Origin: Fructilactobacillus carniphilus | GTDB lineage: Bacteria > Bacillota > Bacilli > Lactobacillales > Lactobacillaceae | Length of the DNA: 64,000 nucleotides | Direction of reading: 5' to 3' | NCBI RefSeq assembly: GCF_024029675.1 | Contig: NZ_CP097121.1 | Span: forward strand, 1 to 64,000 | The notes under the pieces: generated by a model | Told to the model about the DNA's origin: nothing | Databases searched by the model: none | What the model saw: the letters and a program-made list of their open reading frames with translations, nothing else | In this document: piece by piece, positions 34,037 through 43,533 of the stretch | Layout: every line of letters begins with the position of its first letter | How positions within the stretch are numbered: the stretch's first letter is position 1 | Made by a program: the position numbers and the translations under genes

Positions 34037-35269
34037 ATGACTGATTGGCAAGCACAAGATCCAGAAATTTGGCAGGCAGTTCAAGCAGAAGCAGACCGGC
34101 AGGAACACGTGATTGAATTAATTGCATCGGAAAACATTGCTTCACAGGCAGTCCGGGCGGTCCAGAGCTCGGTCTTAACCAATAAGTACGCCGTGGGTTA
34201 TCCCGAAAGCCGGGTGTATACCGGAAACGAAGCGATCGATCGCATTGATAATTTAGCGCGGCAACGAGCCCAGGACCTCTTTGGGGCCGAATACGCGAAC
34301 GTCTTTCCGCATTCTGGAACCCAGGCGAACCAGGCAGTGTACGCGGCCTTGCTGGAGCCGGGGGATCGCATCTTAGCGATGAGTGAACACGCCGGGGGTC
34401 ACTTTACCCACGGTCAGGCGCATAACTTTTCGGGGCAACTGTATGATGCTCAGTTTTACGGTGTGGATCCGGCAACGGAACTATTGGATTACGAGCAGAT
34501 TGAGCGCCAGGCACGGGAGTGGCAGCCGAAGTTAATCATCACCGGAGCTTCTGCGTACAGTCAGTTAATTGACTGGGAACGGATGCGCGTAATTGCTGAC
34601 GAAGTGGGCGCCTAACTGATGGTCGACATGGCGCACATTGCCGGTCTGATTGCGGGTGAGGTGTTACCGAGTCCAGTACCGGTAGCCGACGTTGTGACTT
34701 CGACCACCCACAAAACCCTCCGGGGACCCCGGGGCGGGATGATTTTAGCCAAGCGGGAATATGCTGACCGGCTTAACGAAGCGGTCTTTCCCCGTTCTCA
34801 AAGTGGAACGTTAGAACAAATTGTGGCCGCTAAGGCAATTGCGTATCGCGAAGCCCAACAACCAGAATTTCGGCAGTACGCGCAACAGGTGGTTAACAAC
34901 GCGCAGTTGATGGCGCAGGTTTTGAACGAAACCTCCAACGTGCGGGTGGTTACCGGAGGCACGGTTAACCACGAGTTAACTTTAGACGTCCGCGCCACTG
35001 GCATGACGGGGGGAGTAGCTGCGAACTTGCTCTACTCGGTCGGAATTGCGACTAACAAGGAATTGTTGCCGTTAGAAATCGGGAACGTGATGGAAGGAAT
35101 TCGGATTGGAACACCCACGATTACCAGCCGCAACTTTACGGAGGAAGCCGTGCAAACCGTAGCTGATTTAATTGGAACCGTCTTAAATCATCCCCAGGAC
35201 GAAGCCGTCCTGACGACCGCTCGGCAGGAAGTTCAACGTCTGACCCAACAATTTCCCGCCACCCGTTAA
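34037..35269 (+). pseudogene. glyA: Serine hydroxymethyltransferase interrupted by one in-frame stop codon
   Basis: GlyA converts serine and tetrahydrofolate to glycine and methylene-tetrahydrofolate with PLP. The sequence matches the family along its whole 410 codons ([10 protein letters not shown] near 18, ESRVYTGNE, the PLP lysine Lys226 in STTHKTLRG, GTPTITSRNF near the end). At 34613-34615 a TAA stands where family members have Tyr (DEVGAYLMVDMAHIAG). Reading stays in the same frame on both sides, and nothing else is damaged. Translation would give a 192-residue fragment without the PLP lysine. The downstream part could only be made from the ATG at 34619. It is either a very recent loss, a sequencing error, or read-through. 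It is controlled by the T-box above. Confidence 0.92.
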
Positions 35270-35278
35270 GTGAAATAG

Positions 35279-35306
35279 TTGCATTTTTGCCACAATCCGC
35301 TATGAT
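35279..35306 (+). promoter_or_regulatory. Promoter of the ABC exporter
   Basis: TTGCAT (35279-35284), 16 bases, TATGAT (35301-35306), about 40 bases before the start of the exporter gene. Confidence 0.6.
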
Positions 35307-35346
35307 AGGAAGTTATTTCCATTTAATTTAAAAAAGGAGGATTGTG

Positions 35347-37089
35347 ATGCAAGAACAAGAACAGACACCAAAAAAGTTTCAATTTCGCAGTTTCATTAAG
35401 TTGATTCGCGATACCCATCCGAAGTACTGGCAACTGTGGTTGGGACTTGGCCTCGGGCTAATCGCAACCTTGGCGCAGTTACTTGTACCGAAGTTCGCGC
35501 AGACGCTGGTTAATAACTTTAAAACCGGGGTGAACGTTTGGCTGTTAGTTGGGATTATTGTGCTATTTATTGGCAGTGCGGTGATTAACGCGGTTTCCGG
35601 CGGGTTACTGGGTTCGTTTGGAGAACGAGTGGTCGCTGATTTGCGCCGGCGGCTCTGGAATAAGCTAATTCACCTGCAGGTGCCCTACTTTGACAACGTG
35701 AAGGTGGGGCAGTTGACCTCCCGGTTGGTGAACGATTCGGATCAAATTAAGGATTTACTGGCGACATCGTTTCCCAACGCGGTAACCTCGATTTTTCAAT
35801 TAGTGGGAGCCTTTCTGTTCATGATTGTCATGGACTGGAAAATGACCTTGATCATGTTAATCGCGGTACCGTTAGTTTTTACCCTGATGCGGCCACTGAT
35901 GAACCGGACGATGAAGGTGGGGCGCGCGCAACAAAAGACGTTAGCCGACTTTAGTGGTCAGGTTGACGATACCCTGAGTGAGATTCGGTTGGTCAAGGCT
36001 TCGAACGCCGAAAGCTACGAAAAAGAGAGTGGTGGAAAATTAATTCACCGGCTCTACCGGATTGGGCTCAAGGAAGCCATCTACGAATCGATTACATATC
36101 CGTTGATGGGGACCACCATGATGGCCCTGATTGTGGGGATTTTAGCCTACGGGGCACACCGGGTCGCCACCGGTACGATGACGATGGGAACCATGTTCGC
36201 CTTTCTGATGTACCTCTTCCAAGTCATTTCCCCCGTTTCGATTCTGGGGCAGTTCTCGGTTCGGTTATCAAAGGCAAGTGGAGCCACGGAACACCTGCAG
36301 GCCATTTTGCGGGAACCAGAGGAAGTCTTTGATCAGGAAGAAACACCCCGGATTCAGAACCAACCGTTGGCCTTGCAACACGTTGATTTTGCCTACGGAG
36401 ACGGACAACCGGTCTTAGAGGACGTGAACGTGGAAGCGCAACCGAACACCACGATTGCCTTTGCGGGCCCGTCTGGAAGTGGAAAGACCACGATTTTGAA
36501 CCTGATTGAACGTTACTACCAGCCGACCGGCGGGAAGATTACAGTTGGTGAGCAAGACATTAACCAGTTGGACCTCGCGGCCTGGCGGAAGGCAATTGGG
36601 TTCGTGAGTCAGGACTCCGCAATTGTGGCCGGCACGATTCGGCACAACTTAACCTACGGACTAGACGAAGAGTATTCGGATGAAGAACTGTGGCACGTCC
36701 TGAAGCTGGCTTATGCGGACGGCTTTGTGAAAGAGATGGACCACCAGCTCGATACAGAAGTGGGAGAACGCGGAATCAAGGTCAGTGGAGGACAACGGCA
36801 ACGATTGGCGATTGCCCGGGCCTTTCTGCGGGATCCAGAGCTGTTGATGCTGGATGAAGCAACGGCTAGTCTAGATTCTGAATCAGAAGCCATGATTCAA
36901 AAAGCCCTTCAACAACTGATGCAAGGCCGGACGACGCTGATTATTGCGCACCGGTTGAGCACGATTGTGGACGCGGACGAAATTTACTTTATTGATAACG
37001 GTCACGTGAGCGGACACGGAACGCATGAACAACTATTAGAGACGTTGCCGAAGTACCGGGAATACGTGAAGATTCAGTTTAAGGAATAG
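35347..37089 (+). CDS. ABC exporter, BmrA/LmrA type (fused membrane and ATPase domains)
   Basis: A 580-residue half-transporter that works as a homodimer. Six membrane helices (about 35-320) come first. The nucleotide-binding domain follows with Walker A GPSGSGKTT near 380, Q-loop FVSQDSAI, signature VSGGQRQRLAIARA, Walker B LLMLDEATASLD and H-loop in IIAHRLST. The pattern fits multidrug or lipid exporters. AAGGAGG lies before a GTG-ATG pair; the ATG (35347) has the better spacing. It is monocistronic, between glyA and a convergent ogt gene. The substrate is unknown. Confidence 0.93.
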   Translation: MQEQEQTPKKFQFRSFIKLIRDTHPKYWQLWLGLGLGLIATLAQLLVPKFAQTLVNNFKTGVNVWLLVGIIVLFIGSAVINAVSGGLLGSFGERVVADLRRRLWNKLIHLQVPYFDNVKVGQLTSRLVNDSDQIKDLLATSFPNAVTSIFQLVGAFLFMIVMDWKMTLIMLIAVPLVFTLMRPLMNRTMKVGRAQQKTLADFSGQVDDTLSEIRLVKASNAESYEKESGGKLIHRLYRIGLKEAIYESITYPLMGTTMMALIVGILAYGAHRVATGTMTMGTMFAFLMYLFQVISPVSILGQFSVRLSKASGATEHLQAILREPEEVFDQEETPRIQNQPLALQHVDFAYGDGQPVLEDVNVEAQPNTTIAFAGPSGSGKTTILNLIERYYQPTGGKITVGEQDINQLDLAAWRKAIGFVSQDSAIVAGTIRHNLTYGLDEEYSDEELWHVLKLAYADGFVKEMDHQLDTEVGERGIKVSGGQRQRLAIARAFLRDPELLMLDEATASLDSESEAMIQKALQQLMQGRTTLIIAHRLSTIVDADEIYFIDNGHVSGHGTHEQLLETLPKYREYVKIQFKE

Positions 37090-37100
37090 TGTGAAAATAC

Positions 37101-37141
37101 AAAAAATGGAGTCTGACCATCGTGGTCAGGCTCCATTTTTT
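37101..37141. terminator. Bidirectional terminator
   Basis: A 19-bp stem with one G-T pair (AAAAAATGGAGTCTGACCA / TGGTCAGGCTCCATTTTTT) and a 3-base loop between the ABC exporter and ogt. Confidence 0.92.
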
Positions 37142-37623
37142 GTATGAGATTGTTCTAATTGTAATAAAAAGCGTTTCCGGTCCAAACCGCCGGCATAACC
37201 GGTCAGTTGACCGTTCTTGCCGAGCACCCGGTGACAGGGAATCAACAGGCTAATCGGATTACGTCCAATTGCGTTGCCGACCGCCCGGGCCGATTTAGTC
37301 GGGACGGCCGCGGCCAGTTCACTGTAAGTTGTCGTGGTACCGTAGGGAACCCGTTGTAGAGCCGTTAACACTCGACTTTGAAAGGGCGTGACCGCTGGAT
37401 GCAGGGATACTAGCTGGGGGTCAGGATTCTGCCCGGCAAAGTACTGGTCGAGCCAATTTTCTGCCAGCAGGATAGGTTTGGCGAACTGATTCGGAATGTG
37501 GTTCAGTTGATAGTGAGCTGCGTAGTGCTGTTGACCTTGAAACCACAAACCCACGAGCGCGGTTTCATTGCTCACCAGTAAGATTGGTCCCAGTGGCGAT
37601 TGATAAACTTTTTGGGATAACAT
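37126..37623 (-). CDS. ogt: Methylated-DNA-[protein]-cysteine S-methyltransferase
   Basis: A 165-residue suicide repair protein that removes methyl groups from O6-methylguanine. The active-site motif is PCHRVLG with Cys130, preceded by the helix-turn-helix YGTTTTYSELAAAVPTKSARAVGNAIGRNPI. A short N-terminal domain is present. It starts immediately after the pepT stop (adjacent TAA and ATG), so the two are co-transcribed and coupled. Its end reaches into the bidirectional terminator. Confidence 0.93.
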   Translation of the reverse strand: MLSQKVYQSPLGPILLVSNETALVGLWFQGQQHYAAHYQLNHIPNQFAKPILLAENWLDQYFAGQNPDPQLVSLHPAVTPFQSRVLTALQRVPYGTTTTYSELAAAVPTKSARAVGNAIGRNPISLLIPCHRVLGKNGQLTGYAGGLDRKRFLLQLEQSHTKNGA

Positions 37624-38874
37624 TTATTTTTCCTGGGTCGGGACGTCTTCGGTGATTTGGACGATTAAATCAACCGCCTTTTCCATCGTCTGCAAGGAGA
37701 CGTATTCAAAGCGACCGTGCATGTTTTCCGGACCAGCAAAGATGTTGGGCGTTGGAATCCCCATGAAAGAAATCTTGGAGCCATCGGTCCCACCGCGAAC
37801 GGGGAAGATGTTGGGTTGAATGTCCAGTTTGTGCATGGCGTCCTTAACCAGGTTGACTGGCGTCAGGTCCTTTTCTAAGATTTCACCCATATTGTAGTAC
37901 TGGTCCTTCATGTCGAGGTCGACGCGGTTAGCCCCATATTTAGCATTCATTTGTTGGGTAATCTTTTCCAGTAATGCCTTGCGTTTTTCAAAGTTATCCT
38001 TGTCAAAGTCCCGGATAATGTATTCTAATTTGGCTTCGTCACAAGTTCCGTTCATGGAGATTAGGAAGAAGAATCCTTCCCGGCCACTGGTGGTTTCGGG
38101 ACGATCCGTAGCGGGTAATTGGTTGTGGAATTCGATGGCGAGTTGGGAAGCATTGACCATCACGTCCTTGGCGTCACCGGGGTGCACGTCGGTTCCGTGA
38201 AAGGTGACCGTGGCAGCGGCGGCGTTAAAGGTTTCGTATTCCAAGTCGCCGAGCGGACCACCGTCCACCGTGTAGGCGTAGTCGGCGCCGAAGTCCTTGA
38301 CGTCGAAGTGATCGGCTCCGGTTCCAATTTCTTCGTCGGGACCAAAACCAACTACAATCTTACCGTGCTTGATTTCTGGGTGGTTAATCAAGAATTGCAT
38401 GGCCGTCATAATTTCAGCGACCCCGGCCTTGTCGTCGGCTCCGAGGAGAGTTTCTCCGTTGGTGGTGATTAAGGTGTCACCGTTGTACTTGGTTAAGCTG
38501 GGAAACACGGCGGGATCAAGTTGGTATTTGCCGTCGTCATCCAGGTTGATTATTCCCTGGCCATCGTAGTTTTCCACCACTTGGGGTTGGATGTTGACGG
38601 AGTTAAAGTCGGCCGTGTCCACGTGAGAAATAAAGCCCACTACGGGACGCGGAGTGTCGTCTGTTGCTGGTAATTCGGCAAAGACGTAGCCAGTCGCTTG
38701 GTTAGTCCGGACGTTGCTTAAGCCAATTTCCTTGAGTTCAGTGGCTAGCTGCTTTAAAAATTCGACTTCTTTTTTGTCAGACGGAACCGTGGTGGAGTCA
38801 GGATTCGAGCGGGTGTTTTGTTTCACGTACCCTAAAAAGCGATCCAACAGTTGGGTTTGTAAGTTCTTTTCCAT
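37624..38874 (-). CDS. pepT: Peptidase T (tripeptidase)
   Basis: A cytosolic M20 zinc tripeptidase of 416 residues. Metal ligands are visible in order: His and Asp in [10 protein letters not shown], Asp in LLGADDKAG, Glu-Glu in [11 protein letters not shown], Asp in YTVDGGPLG and His near the C-terminus (ENMHGRFE). The conserved [15 protein letters not shown] segment binds the peptide. It releases amino acids from peptides in lactic acid bacteria. It is the first gene of an operon with ogt. Confidence 0.95.
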   Translation of the reverse strand: MEKNLQTQLLDRFLGYVKQNTRSNPDSTTVPSDKKEVEFLKQLATELKEIGLSNVRTNQATGYVFAELPATDDTPRPVVGFISHVDTADFNSVNIQPQVVENYDGQGIINLDDDGKYQLDPAVFPSLTKYNGDTLITTNGETLLGADDKAGVAEIMTAMQFLINHPEIKHGKIVVGFGPDEEIGTGADHFDVKDFGADYAYTVDGGPLGDLEYETFNAAAATVTFHGTDVHPGDAKDVMVNASQLAIEFHNQLPATDRPETTSGREGFFFLISMNGTCDEAKLEYIIRDFDKDNFEKRKALLEKITQQMNAKYGANRVDLDMKDQYYNMGEILEKDLTPVNLVKDAMHKLDIQPNIFPVRGGTDGSKISFMGIPTPNIFAGPENMHGRFEYVSLQTMEKAVDLIVQITEDVPTQEK

Positions 38875-38999
38875 TGTAATGACCTCCAGTTATTTATCTC
38901 TTATCTTAATATAAATCGGGCGGCAGGGGAATTAATTGGGTTCTGCCCGCGGCTTCGTTATAATGAAGCTAACCAAATAACTACTAAAGGAGTAATACC

Positions 39000-39371
39000 A
39001 TGGACATTACCATTACACTGAATAACGGACAATTAGAAATTACTGGACCACTGAAGTTGGATACGGCGGCTGGAAAGCAAGAATTTGGGAACTTTTGGAA
39101 ACAATTTATCACCCAACAAATTCGTCGCATTTTGGATGAAATTGGCGATCATGAATTTTCTAAGATTGTGGAAGCATCCGATAACGTGCAACTGGGTGCT
39201 TTGCCAGCTTCACTAGAGTTAGTGATTAAGCTGGAAGCTCAACCGGACGAACAAGATGCCAGCCAAACCCAGTTGGTTGTGAAAGGTGTAGAAGTGACGC
39301 CGGAACTGGACGATGCTAAGTTCCTGTTCTTCTTGAGTTACGTGGATGCGGCGGTAAAGGCAATGAAATAA
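39000..39371 (+). CDS. Protein of unknown function, 123 aa
   Basis: A soluble acidic protein starting MDITITLNNGQLEITG. The first half is a predicted helical segment (FWKQFITQQIRRILDEIGDHEF), the second half alternates strands (LELVIKLEAQ, QLVVKGVEV) and ends in a helix. No family is recognised. AAAGGAG lies 10 bases before the ATG, and TATAAT sits upstream at about 38959. A terminator hairpin follows at 39398, so it is a single gene. Its role cannot be deduced. Confidence 0.7.
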   Translation: MDITITLNNGQLEITGPLKLDTAAGKQEFGNFWKQFITQQIRRILDEIGDHEFSKIVEASDNVQLGALPASLELVIKLEAQPDEQDASQTQLVVKGVEVTPELDDAKFLFFLSYVDAAVKAMK

Positions 39372-39397
39372 TCTCCAATTTATACATTAATAATTAA

Positions 39398-39436
39398 AAA
39401 ATCCTAGTTACTCTTTGTTGTAGTAACTAGGATTTT
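39398..39436. terminator. Terminator of the 123-aa gene
   Basis: A 15-bp perfect stem (AAAATCCTAGTTACT / AGTAACTAGGATTTT) with a 9-base loop. Confidence 0.88.
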
Positions 39437-39562
39437 ATTTTTATTGTTATGGTAATTTGGGTCTACCCTTAATACCCAATTCATTATTCACTTAATTCTT
39501 AATTAAATTAAGAAGTTTTATGCTCTAATAAGTTGATTATGTTCAAATTTTGATTATTAGTA

Positions 39563-39625
39563 TATAATAAGTTCGTATACGTAACTTATTACAATTGTGT
39601 AATAAGGGTAGAGGTATATTACACA
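39563..39625 (+). promoter_or_regulatory. Promoter region with two inverted repeats upstream of the LPQTG gene
   Basis: The 278-base gap between 39372 and 39650 holds a TATAAT element (39563-39568) followed by an inverted repeat with arms AATAAGTT (39566-39573) and AACTTATT (39583-39590) around GTATAC. Further downstream is a 9-bp perfect inverted repeat, TGTGTAATA (39596-39604) and TATTACACA (39617-39625), close to the RBS (GAAGGAG). The repeats could be operators or leader hairpins. Confidence 0.5.
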
Positions 39626-39650
39626 TTTAATCTTATAGAAGGAGTTTATT

Positions 39651-41042
39651 ATGAAAAATTTTAAGACTAAATTATATCCAACTGCAGCTTTAGCTGCAGC
39701 GTTAACTTTAGGAGCTGCTCCTTTAGTTGCTAGTGCGGACACTACGACACAGCCAGCCGCACAAACACAAAGTGCAATCCAATCAGTACAACAAGCCCCA
39801 ACAGTGTTAGCCAAATCTGGTGCTAATATTAATACCAGTATGGATGAAAATTGGGGTAATGAAGCCACGGTATTCTATGGTACATTAAAGCAAGACATGA
39901 AAGGACCATCTGGTCACATTTATCCTGCCGGAACCCGGGTGGCTACTTCAACTATGGGAAAAGCGACTGAACCTTATGGACCGTACTACCTATATCTTGG
40001 TGTGGAACAAATCGTTGGAAAAGGTGTTGGAGGAGCAGTTGATTCTCAATACGTAACTCCAGCCGGCACGGAATTTATTCCCGATATCGGCCGTGATGGA
40101 AAACTCATCATCAATAACGTAGCGAACCAGCAAGACGTTACGGGAACCTTAATTCCGGTGAACAGCTCTACTAATCCTGGTGGCAACACGGGATCCGGAA
40201 ATCAAGGTGGAAACACTACGAACCCCGGTCAAGGCACTGATAACGATGGTAATACTGACCAAGGTAATGGTGGATCAACCACGAACCCTGGTGACCACAA
40301 CAACGGTGGTTCGACTGGAACCGATACTGGAAACAAAGGTGATCAAGGAAATGCTGGAAACGTAAATCCTGGTAACCCAACCGACAACGGTGGTTCAACT
40401 GGAACTGACACTAGCAACAAGGGTGATCAAGGAACCCAAACTCCTGGACAATCAGACAATAGTTCAAACTCTGGTAAAACGGATCAAGGAAACCAAGGTG
40501 GTCAAATTACCAATCCTGGAACTCCTGACACCGGTAACCAAGGTAATCAGAGTAGTCAAACTCCAAACCAAGGTAATGATGACAACGCTGGTAAGACCGA
40601 TCAAGGAGCTAATGGTTCTGGGATGACACCAACTACCCCATCTGATAATGGTAGTAAAACTAAACAAGAGGTACAAAATCAAGACCAAATTGGGAACGGC
40701 ACAGGAACTCAGACTCAAAAACAAGATGCTACCACCACGAAGACCACTCCGGTAACGATTAAGAATGGTGATACTTTGAGTGGTTTATCTCAAAACCATG
40801 GAGTTTCGGTGGGACAAATTGTTAAATCCAATCCTAACATTTCTGACCCTAATCACGTTAAAGTAGGAACCCAAGTTGTGATTCCACAAGCGCAAAATAA
40901 GGCTACTGCTCAAACGAGTGGTAAGGGTAACTTACCACAAACAGGACAAGCTAATAATTCTATTTTGAGTTTAGTAGGTGCTGCCTTGATTTCTGTGGCT
41001 GGTTTATTGGGATTAAGTAAATTACGTAAAGAAAATAAATAA
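39651..41042 (+). CDS. Cell-wall-anchored LysM protein with LPQTG sorting signal
   Basis: A 463-residue surface protein. The signal peptide ends near VASA-DT (about residue 29). An N-terminal domain (about 55-165, WGNEATVFYGTLKQDM ... TEPYGPYYLYLGV) of no recognised family follows. Then comes a long Gly/Asn/Thr/Gln-rich low-complexity stalk (about 170-360) with repeats of GGSTGTDT-NKGDQG. A single LysM domain (about 372-418, NGDTLSGLSQNHGVSVGQIVK) binds peptidoglycan, and LPQTG near 428, a hydrophobic segment and the LRKENK tail complete the sortase signal. It is therefore anchored both by LysM and covalently. A role in adhesion or cell-envelope shape is inferred. Confidence 0.9.
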   Translation: MKNFKTKLYPTAALAAALTLGAAPLVASADTTTQPAAQTQSAIQSVQQAPTVLAKSGANINTSMDENWGNEATVFYGTLKQDMKGPSGHIYPAGTRVATSTMGKATEPYGPYYLYLGVEQIVGKGVGGAVDSQYVTPAGTEFIPDIGRDGKLIINNVANQQDVTGTLIPVNSSTNPGGNTGSGNQGGNTTNPGQGTDNDGNTDQGNGGSTTNPGDHNNGGSTGTDTGNKGDQGNAGNVNPGNPTDNGGSTGTDTSNKGDQGTQTPGQSDNSSNSGKTDQGNQGGQITNPGTPDTGNQGNQSSQTPNQGNDDNAGKTDQGANGSGMTPTTPSDNGSKTKQEVQNQDQIGNGTGTQTQKQDATTTKTTPVTIKNGDTLSGLSQNHGVSVGQIVKSNPNISDPNHVKVGTQVVIPQAQNKATAQTSGKGNLPQTGQANNSILSLVGAALISVAGLLGLSKLRKENK

Positions 41043-41068
41043 TAACTAAATTACACATTAGTTATGAA

Positions 41069-41104
41069 AAGGGACATCAGGATGATTCTTGATGTCCTTT
41101 TTTA
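41069..41104 (+). terminator. Terminator of the LPQTG gene
   Basis: Stem AAAGG(G)ACATCA / TGATGTCCTTT with a bulge and a T run, about 30 bases after the stop codon. Confidence 0.75.
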
Positions 41105-41201
41105 TACGGCTTTTATCTATTCACATGGTAAATGATTTATAATTTTATTCAAATGTTTCTTTACTTTTAATTTATTTGAAAATTTGTAAAAGGAATCAGG
41201 T

Positions 41202-41813
41202 ATGAAATTTGGATATGCGCGAGTTAGTTCAGCTAGCCAAAATTTGGAGCGGCAAATTAGAGCTTTAGAACAGGAGGGATGTGAGCAGATTTATCAAGAA
41301 AAAATTTCTGGGAAGAATTTAGAACGGCCCGAATTAAATGATTTATTGCGGATAATCAAGGCCGATGATGAAGTGGTAGTTTTAGACTTAGACAGATTAG
41401 GTAGAAACAATCAGGACATTACTAATGTTATGAACCAGATTAGAGAAAAACATGCGACCTTTCGGATTTTATCTTTGCCCTCTTTTGATGGGGTATCTGA
41501 CCCTAATTTAAAAGCACTTTTGAACAATTTAATTATTGAAATTTATAAGTATCAGGCAGAGGCAGAACGACAAAAAATTAGGGAACGGCAAAGACAAGGG
41601 ATTGAAATTGCCAAACAGAATGGATTGTATAAAGGACGGGCAACTAAATATTCTTTAAATTCCAAGAACCCACAGGGGCGCATCGTTGCAAAACGGATGA
41701 TAGAGATGTTTAACGTGGGACTTGGAGATAGTCAGATTGCGGAAACATTAGGAGTGAGCCGCAAAACGATTTATAATAAACGGCAAAAATTCATAAAAGA
41801 AAATAAATTTTAG
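41202..41813 (+). CDS. Serine recombinase (resolvase/invertase family)
   Basis: A 203-residue small serine recombinase. The catalytic domain (about 1-135) has the nucleophile Ser in YARVSSASQ, the Arg-rich strand LDRLGRN and the long E helix EAERQKIRERQRQGI. A C-terminal helix-turn-helix (about 170-200, DSQIAETLGVSRKTIYNKR) binds DNA. Such proteins usually resolve plasmid or Tn3 cointegrates or invert DNA. Here it lies alone in the chromosome between a surface-protein gene and a CPBP gene, without transposase or visible inverted repeats, so its target is unknown. Codon choice looks more AT-rich than that of core genes. Confidence 0.9.
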   Translation: MKFGYARVSSASQNLERQIRALEQEGCEQIYQEKISGKNLERPELNDLLRIIKADDEVVVLDLDRLGRNNQDITNVMNQIREKHATFRILSLPSFDGVSDPNLKALLNNLIIEIYKYQAEAERQKIRERQRQGIEIAKQNGLYKGRATKYSLNSKNPQGRIVAKRMIEMFNVGLGDSQIAETLGVSRKTIYNKRQKFIKENKF

Positions 41814-41975
41814 ATTAATTAGGATTTTGCTTTTTGTACTAGAAGTAGTTAATTGTTAAAATAAAAAAATCAATATCATTTTAACTAGATAATTCTAAGC
41901 TTTTGCTATTCTTGATTTATGTCGATCATGCAGATAAGACGTTGAATCAAGAAAATACCTAATTATGAAGGGACG

Positions 41976-42614
41976 ATGATGAAAAAGCTATTTGTCTGTT
42001 TAGCATTCCCATTTTTGGTCGGATTAATTCAAATTCCGACTTTGGGAGAATTATTGTGGGGTAATGAAACAAGCCACCATTTCAATTATTGGGCTCATTT
42101 GGGAGTTAGTGGTGGGAGTTTTTTAGTTTTAGGATTGGTCTTACTTTTAATTTATAAAGGATTAGGTGGGACTTCCATTGATTGGAGCTGGAAAATAATT
42201 GGGATTGCTGTTGTAGCCGCGGTCCTTTCGCAAACGATTCAATTTGGATTATCAATAATCACTAAGACACCTACTAGTGATCCAGAAACTTTGATGGCGT
42301 TACATTCCGGGATTGGAAGCGTTACGGTTTTAACTTTACTGGTTTTCAGTCCCATTTTAGAAGAACTTCTATTTCAAGGAATTTTACAGCAGAGAATTCT
42401 GGGAAAACTCAATCCTTATTTAGCGGTGGTAATTACTGCCATTATTTTTGCAGTGATTCATGGCTATGCGTTTGGAATTGGCACCCTCGAATTATTATTC
42501 TCGGGATTAGCGTATGCATTGGCGTTCAATTATGCGGAGGATTTAAAGTGCCCCATGCTAGCTCACGGTCTATCCAATTTAATCGTGATGTTATTGCTGT
42601 TGTGGTCGGCCTAA
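41976..42614 (+). CDS. CPBP-family intramembrane protease (first of two)
   Basis: A membrane protein of 212 residues with about six helices. The Abi/CAAX-protease signature is present: EELLFQGILQQRIL (Glu-Glu, with Gln where most members have Arg) and the histidine motif FAVIHGYAF, followed by the asparagine motif HGLSNLIVM. These proteins may process peptides or give immunity to bacteriocins. The start at MMKKLF follows AAGGGACG. A 9-bp inverted repeat TTCTTGATT / AATCAAGAA (41909-41953) lies just upstream. It is convergent with a second CPBP gene. Confidence 0.88.
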   Translation: MMKKLFVCLAFPFLVGLIQIPTLGELLWGNETSHHFNYWAHLGVSGGSFLVLGLVLLLIYKGLGGTSIDWSWKIIGIAVVAAVLSQTIQFGLSIITKTPTSDPETLMALHSGIGSVTVLTLLVFSPILEELLFQGILQQRILGKLNPYLAVVITAIIFAVIHGYAFGIGTLELLFSGLAYALAFNYAEDLKCPMLAHGLSNLIVMLLLLWSA

Positions 42615-42630
42615 CTAATTAAATAAGCTA

Positions 42631-42660
42631 AAAAGATTGCGATTTATTTCGCAATCTTTT
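42631..42660. terminator. Bidirectional terminator between the two CPBP genes
   Basis: A 12-bp perfect stem (AAAAGATTGCGA / TCGCAATCTTTT) with a 6-base loop. The stop codon of the minus-strand CPBP gene (42644) falls inside the loop. Confidence 0.9.
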
Positions 42661-43414
42661 TTAGTTGGAAGGCCTGTAAATTATGCTCACACTTAGTGGA
42701 ACGGACCAAGCCCAGCAAAAGGCAACTGACCAGTCCCAGACAAACGATTATGATACTAATGAAACCCCAGATTGAATTGATTTGGAGGGCGTTATTAGTG
42801 ACATCAACCCAAAAATGGAGTCCCATTGCTAGCCAGAGATTTCGTGTCTGGAAATACAAAATGGCGGTGATGGTGCCCAAGCAAAAGGTAAAGGAGATTT
42901 GCAGAATGGTTGGAAGTAAAGCCTGACCTAACGTCATAAGGTTCAAGATGTGTAGGAAACTAAAGAGAGCACTGCTCGTTAGGATAGCTAATCGCGTTGT
43001 GGCAATCGGAGAGTATTGGGCTCCAAATAATTGCAAGGTTAACGGAAAGATTAATCCGCGAAAACAAAGTTCTTCTAAAATTCCTGCATTTAGTGCCATT
43101 AGAAAAGTTTGCAAGTTTAAATGAAATGAGACCGGCAGAGTCATCAAGATGATCAGCATTCCGGTGACTCCTAAACTGGGCCAACTATTTTTCCATTCTG
43201 ATTGGGTTAGCCGATGATAGTAGAACAGGGGCTGATGGAGATAGAAATGATTCAGAAGGGTTAGCGCCAGCCACATGATGGGGAGGGCGATGCTGAGGAT
43301 GACGGTACGGGACAACTGCGGGACCACTAACCGGTGAAAAAAGTTTAAACCGAGAATTAAGCCGATGTAAATTATTAGAGTTAATCCAATTTTAAGGTGG
43401 AAATGATTAGTCAT
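42644..43414 (-). CDS. CPBP-family intramembrane protease (second of two)
   Basis: A 256-residue polytopic protein with about seven helices. The Abi motifs are complete: EELCFRGLIFPL (EExxxRG), LFSFLHIL (His) and MGLHFWVDVTNN (His and Asn). It is more typical than its convergent neighbour, with which it shares a terminator but little sequence. An HTH-membrane regulator gene lies 119 bases upstream on the same strand. Function as bacteriocin immunity or signalling protease is inferred only. Confidence 0.9.
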   Translation of the reverse strand: MTNHFHLKIGLTLIIYIGLILGLNFFHRLVVPQLSRTVILSIALPIMWLALTLLNHFYLHQPLFYYHRLTQSEWKNSWPSLGVTGMLIILMTLPVSFHLNLQTFLMALNAGILEELCFRGLIFPLTLQLFGAQYSPIATTRLAILTSSALFSFLHILNLMTLGQALLPTILQISFTFCLGTITAILYFQTRNLWLAMGLHFWVDVTNNALQINSIWGFISIIIVCLGLVSCLLLGLVRSTKCEHNLQAFQLKKIAK

Positions 43415-43533
43415 GAGAAAACCTCCGAAAGTTTGGTGACGTTTATTTCTAACTTTAGGAGATCTAAGTGGTCAGAACTAGCTCAAAAAGAGCTCATTGA
43501 GCAATGTAACCCTTTTTACTCATGCCCGTTCGC

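Noticed and set aside
34619..35269. Separate gene for the C-terminal half of glyA
   Set aside because: It is in the same frame as the upstream half and its ATG corresponds to an internal Met of GlyA; there is no RBS. Better read as one gene with a stop codon.
40180..40626. Repetitive DNA resembling a repeat array in the LPQTG gene
   Set aside because: The repeats are in-frame Gly/Asn/Thr codons of a surface-protein stalk without unique spacers, so no CRISPR.
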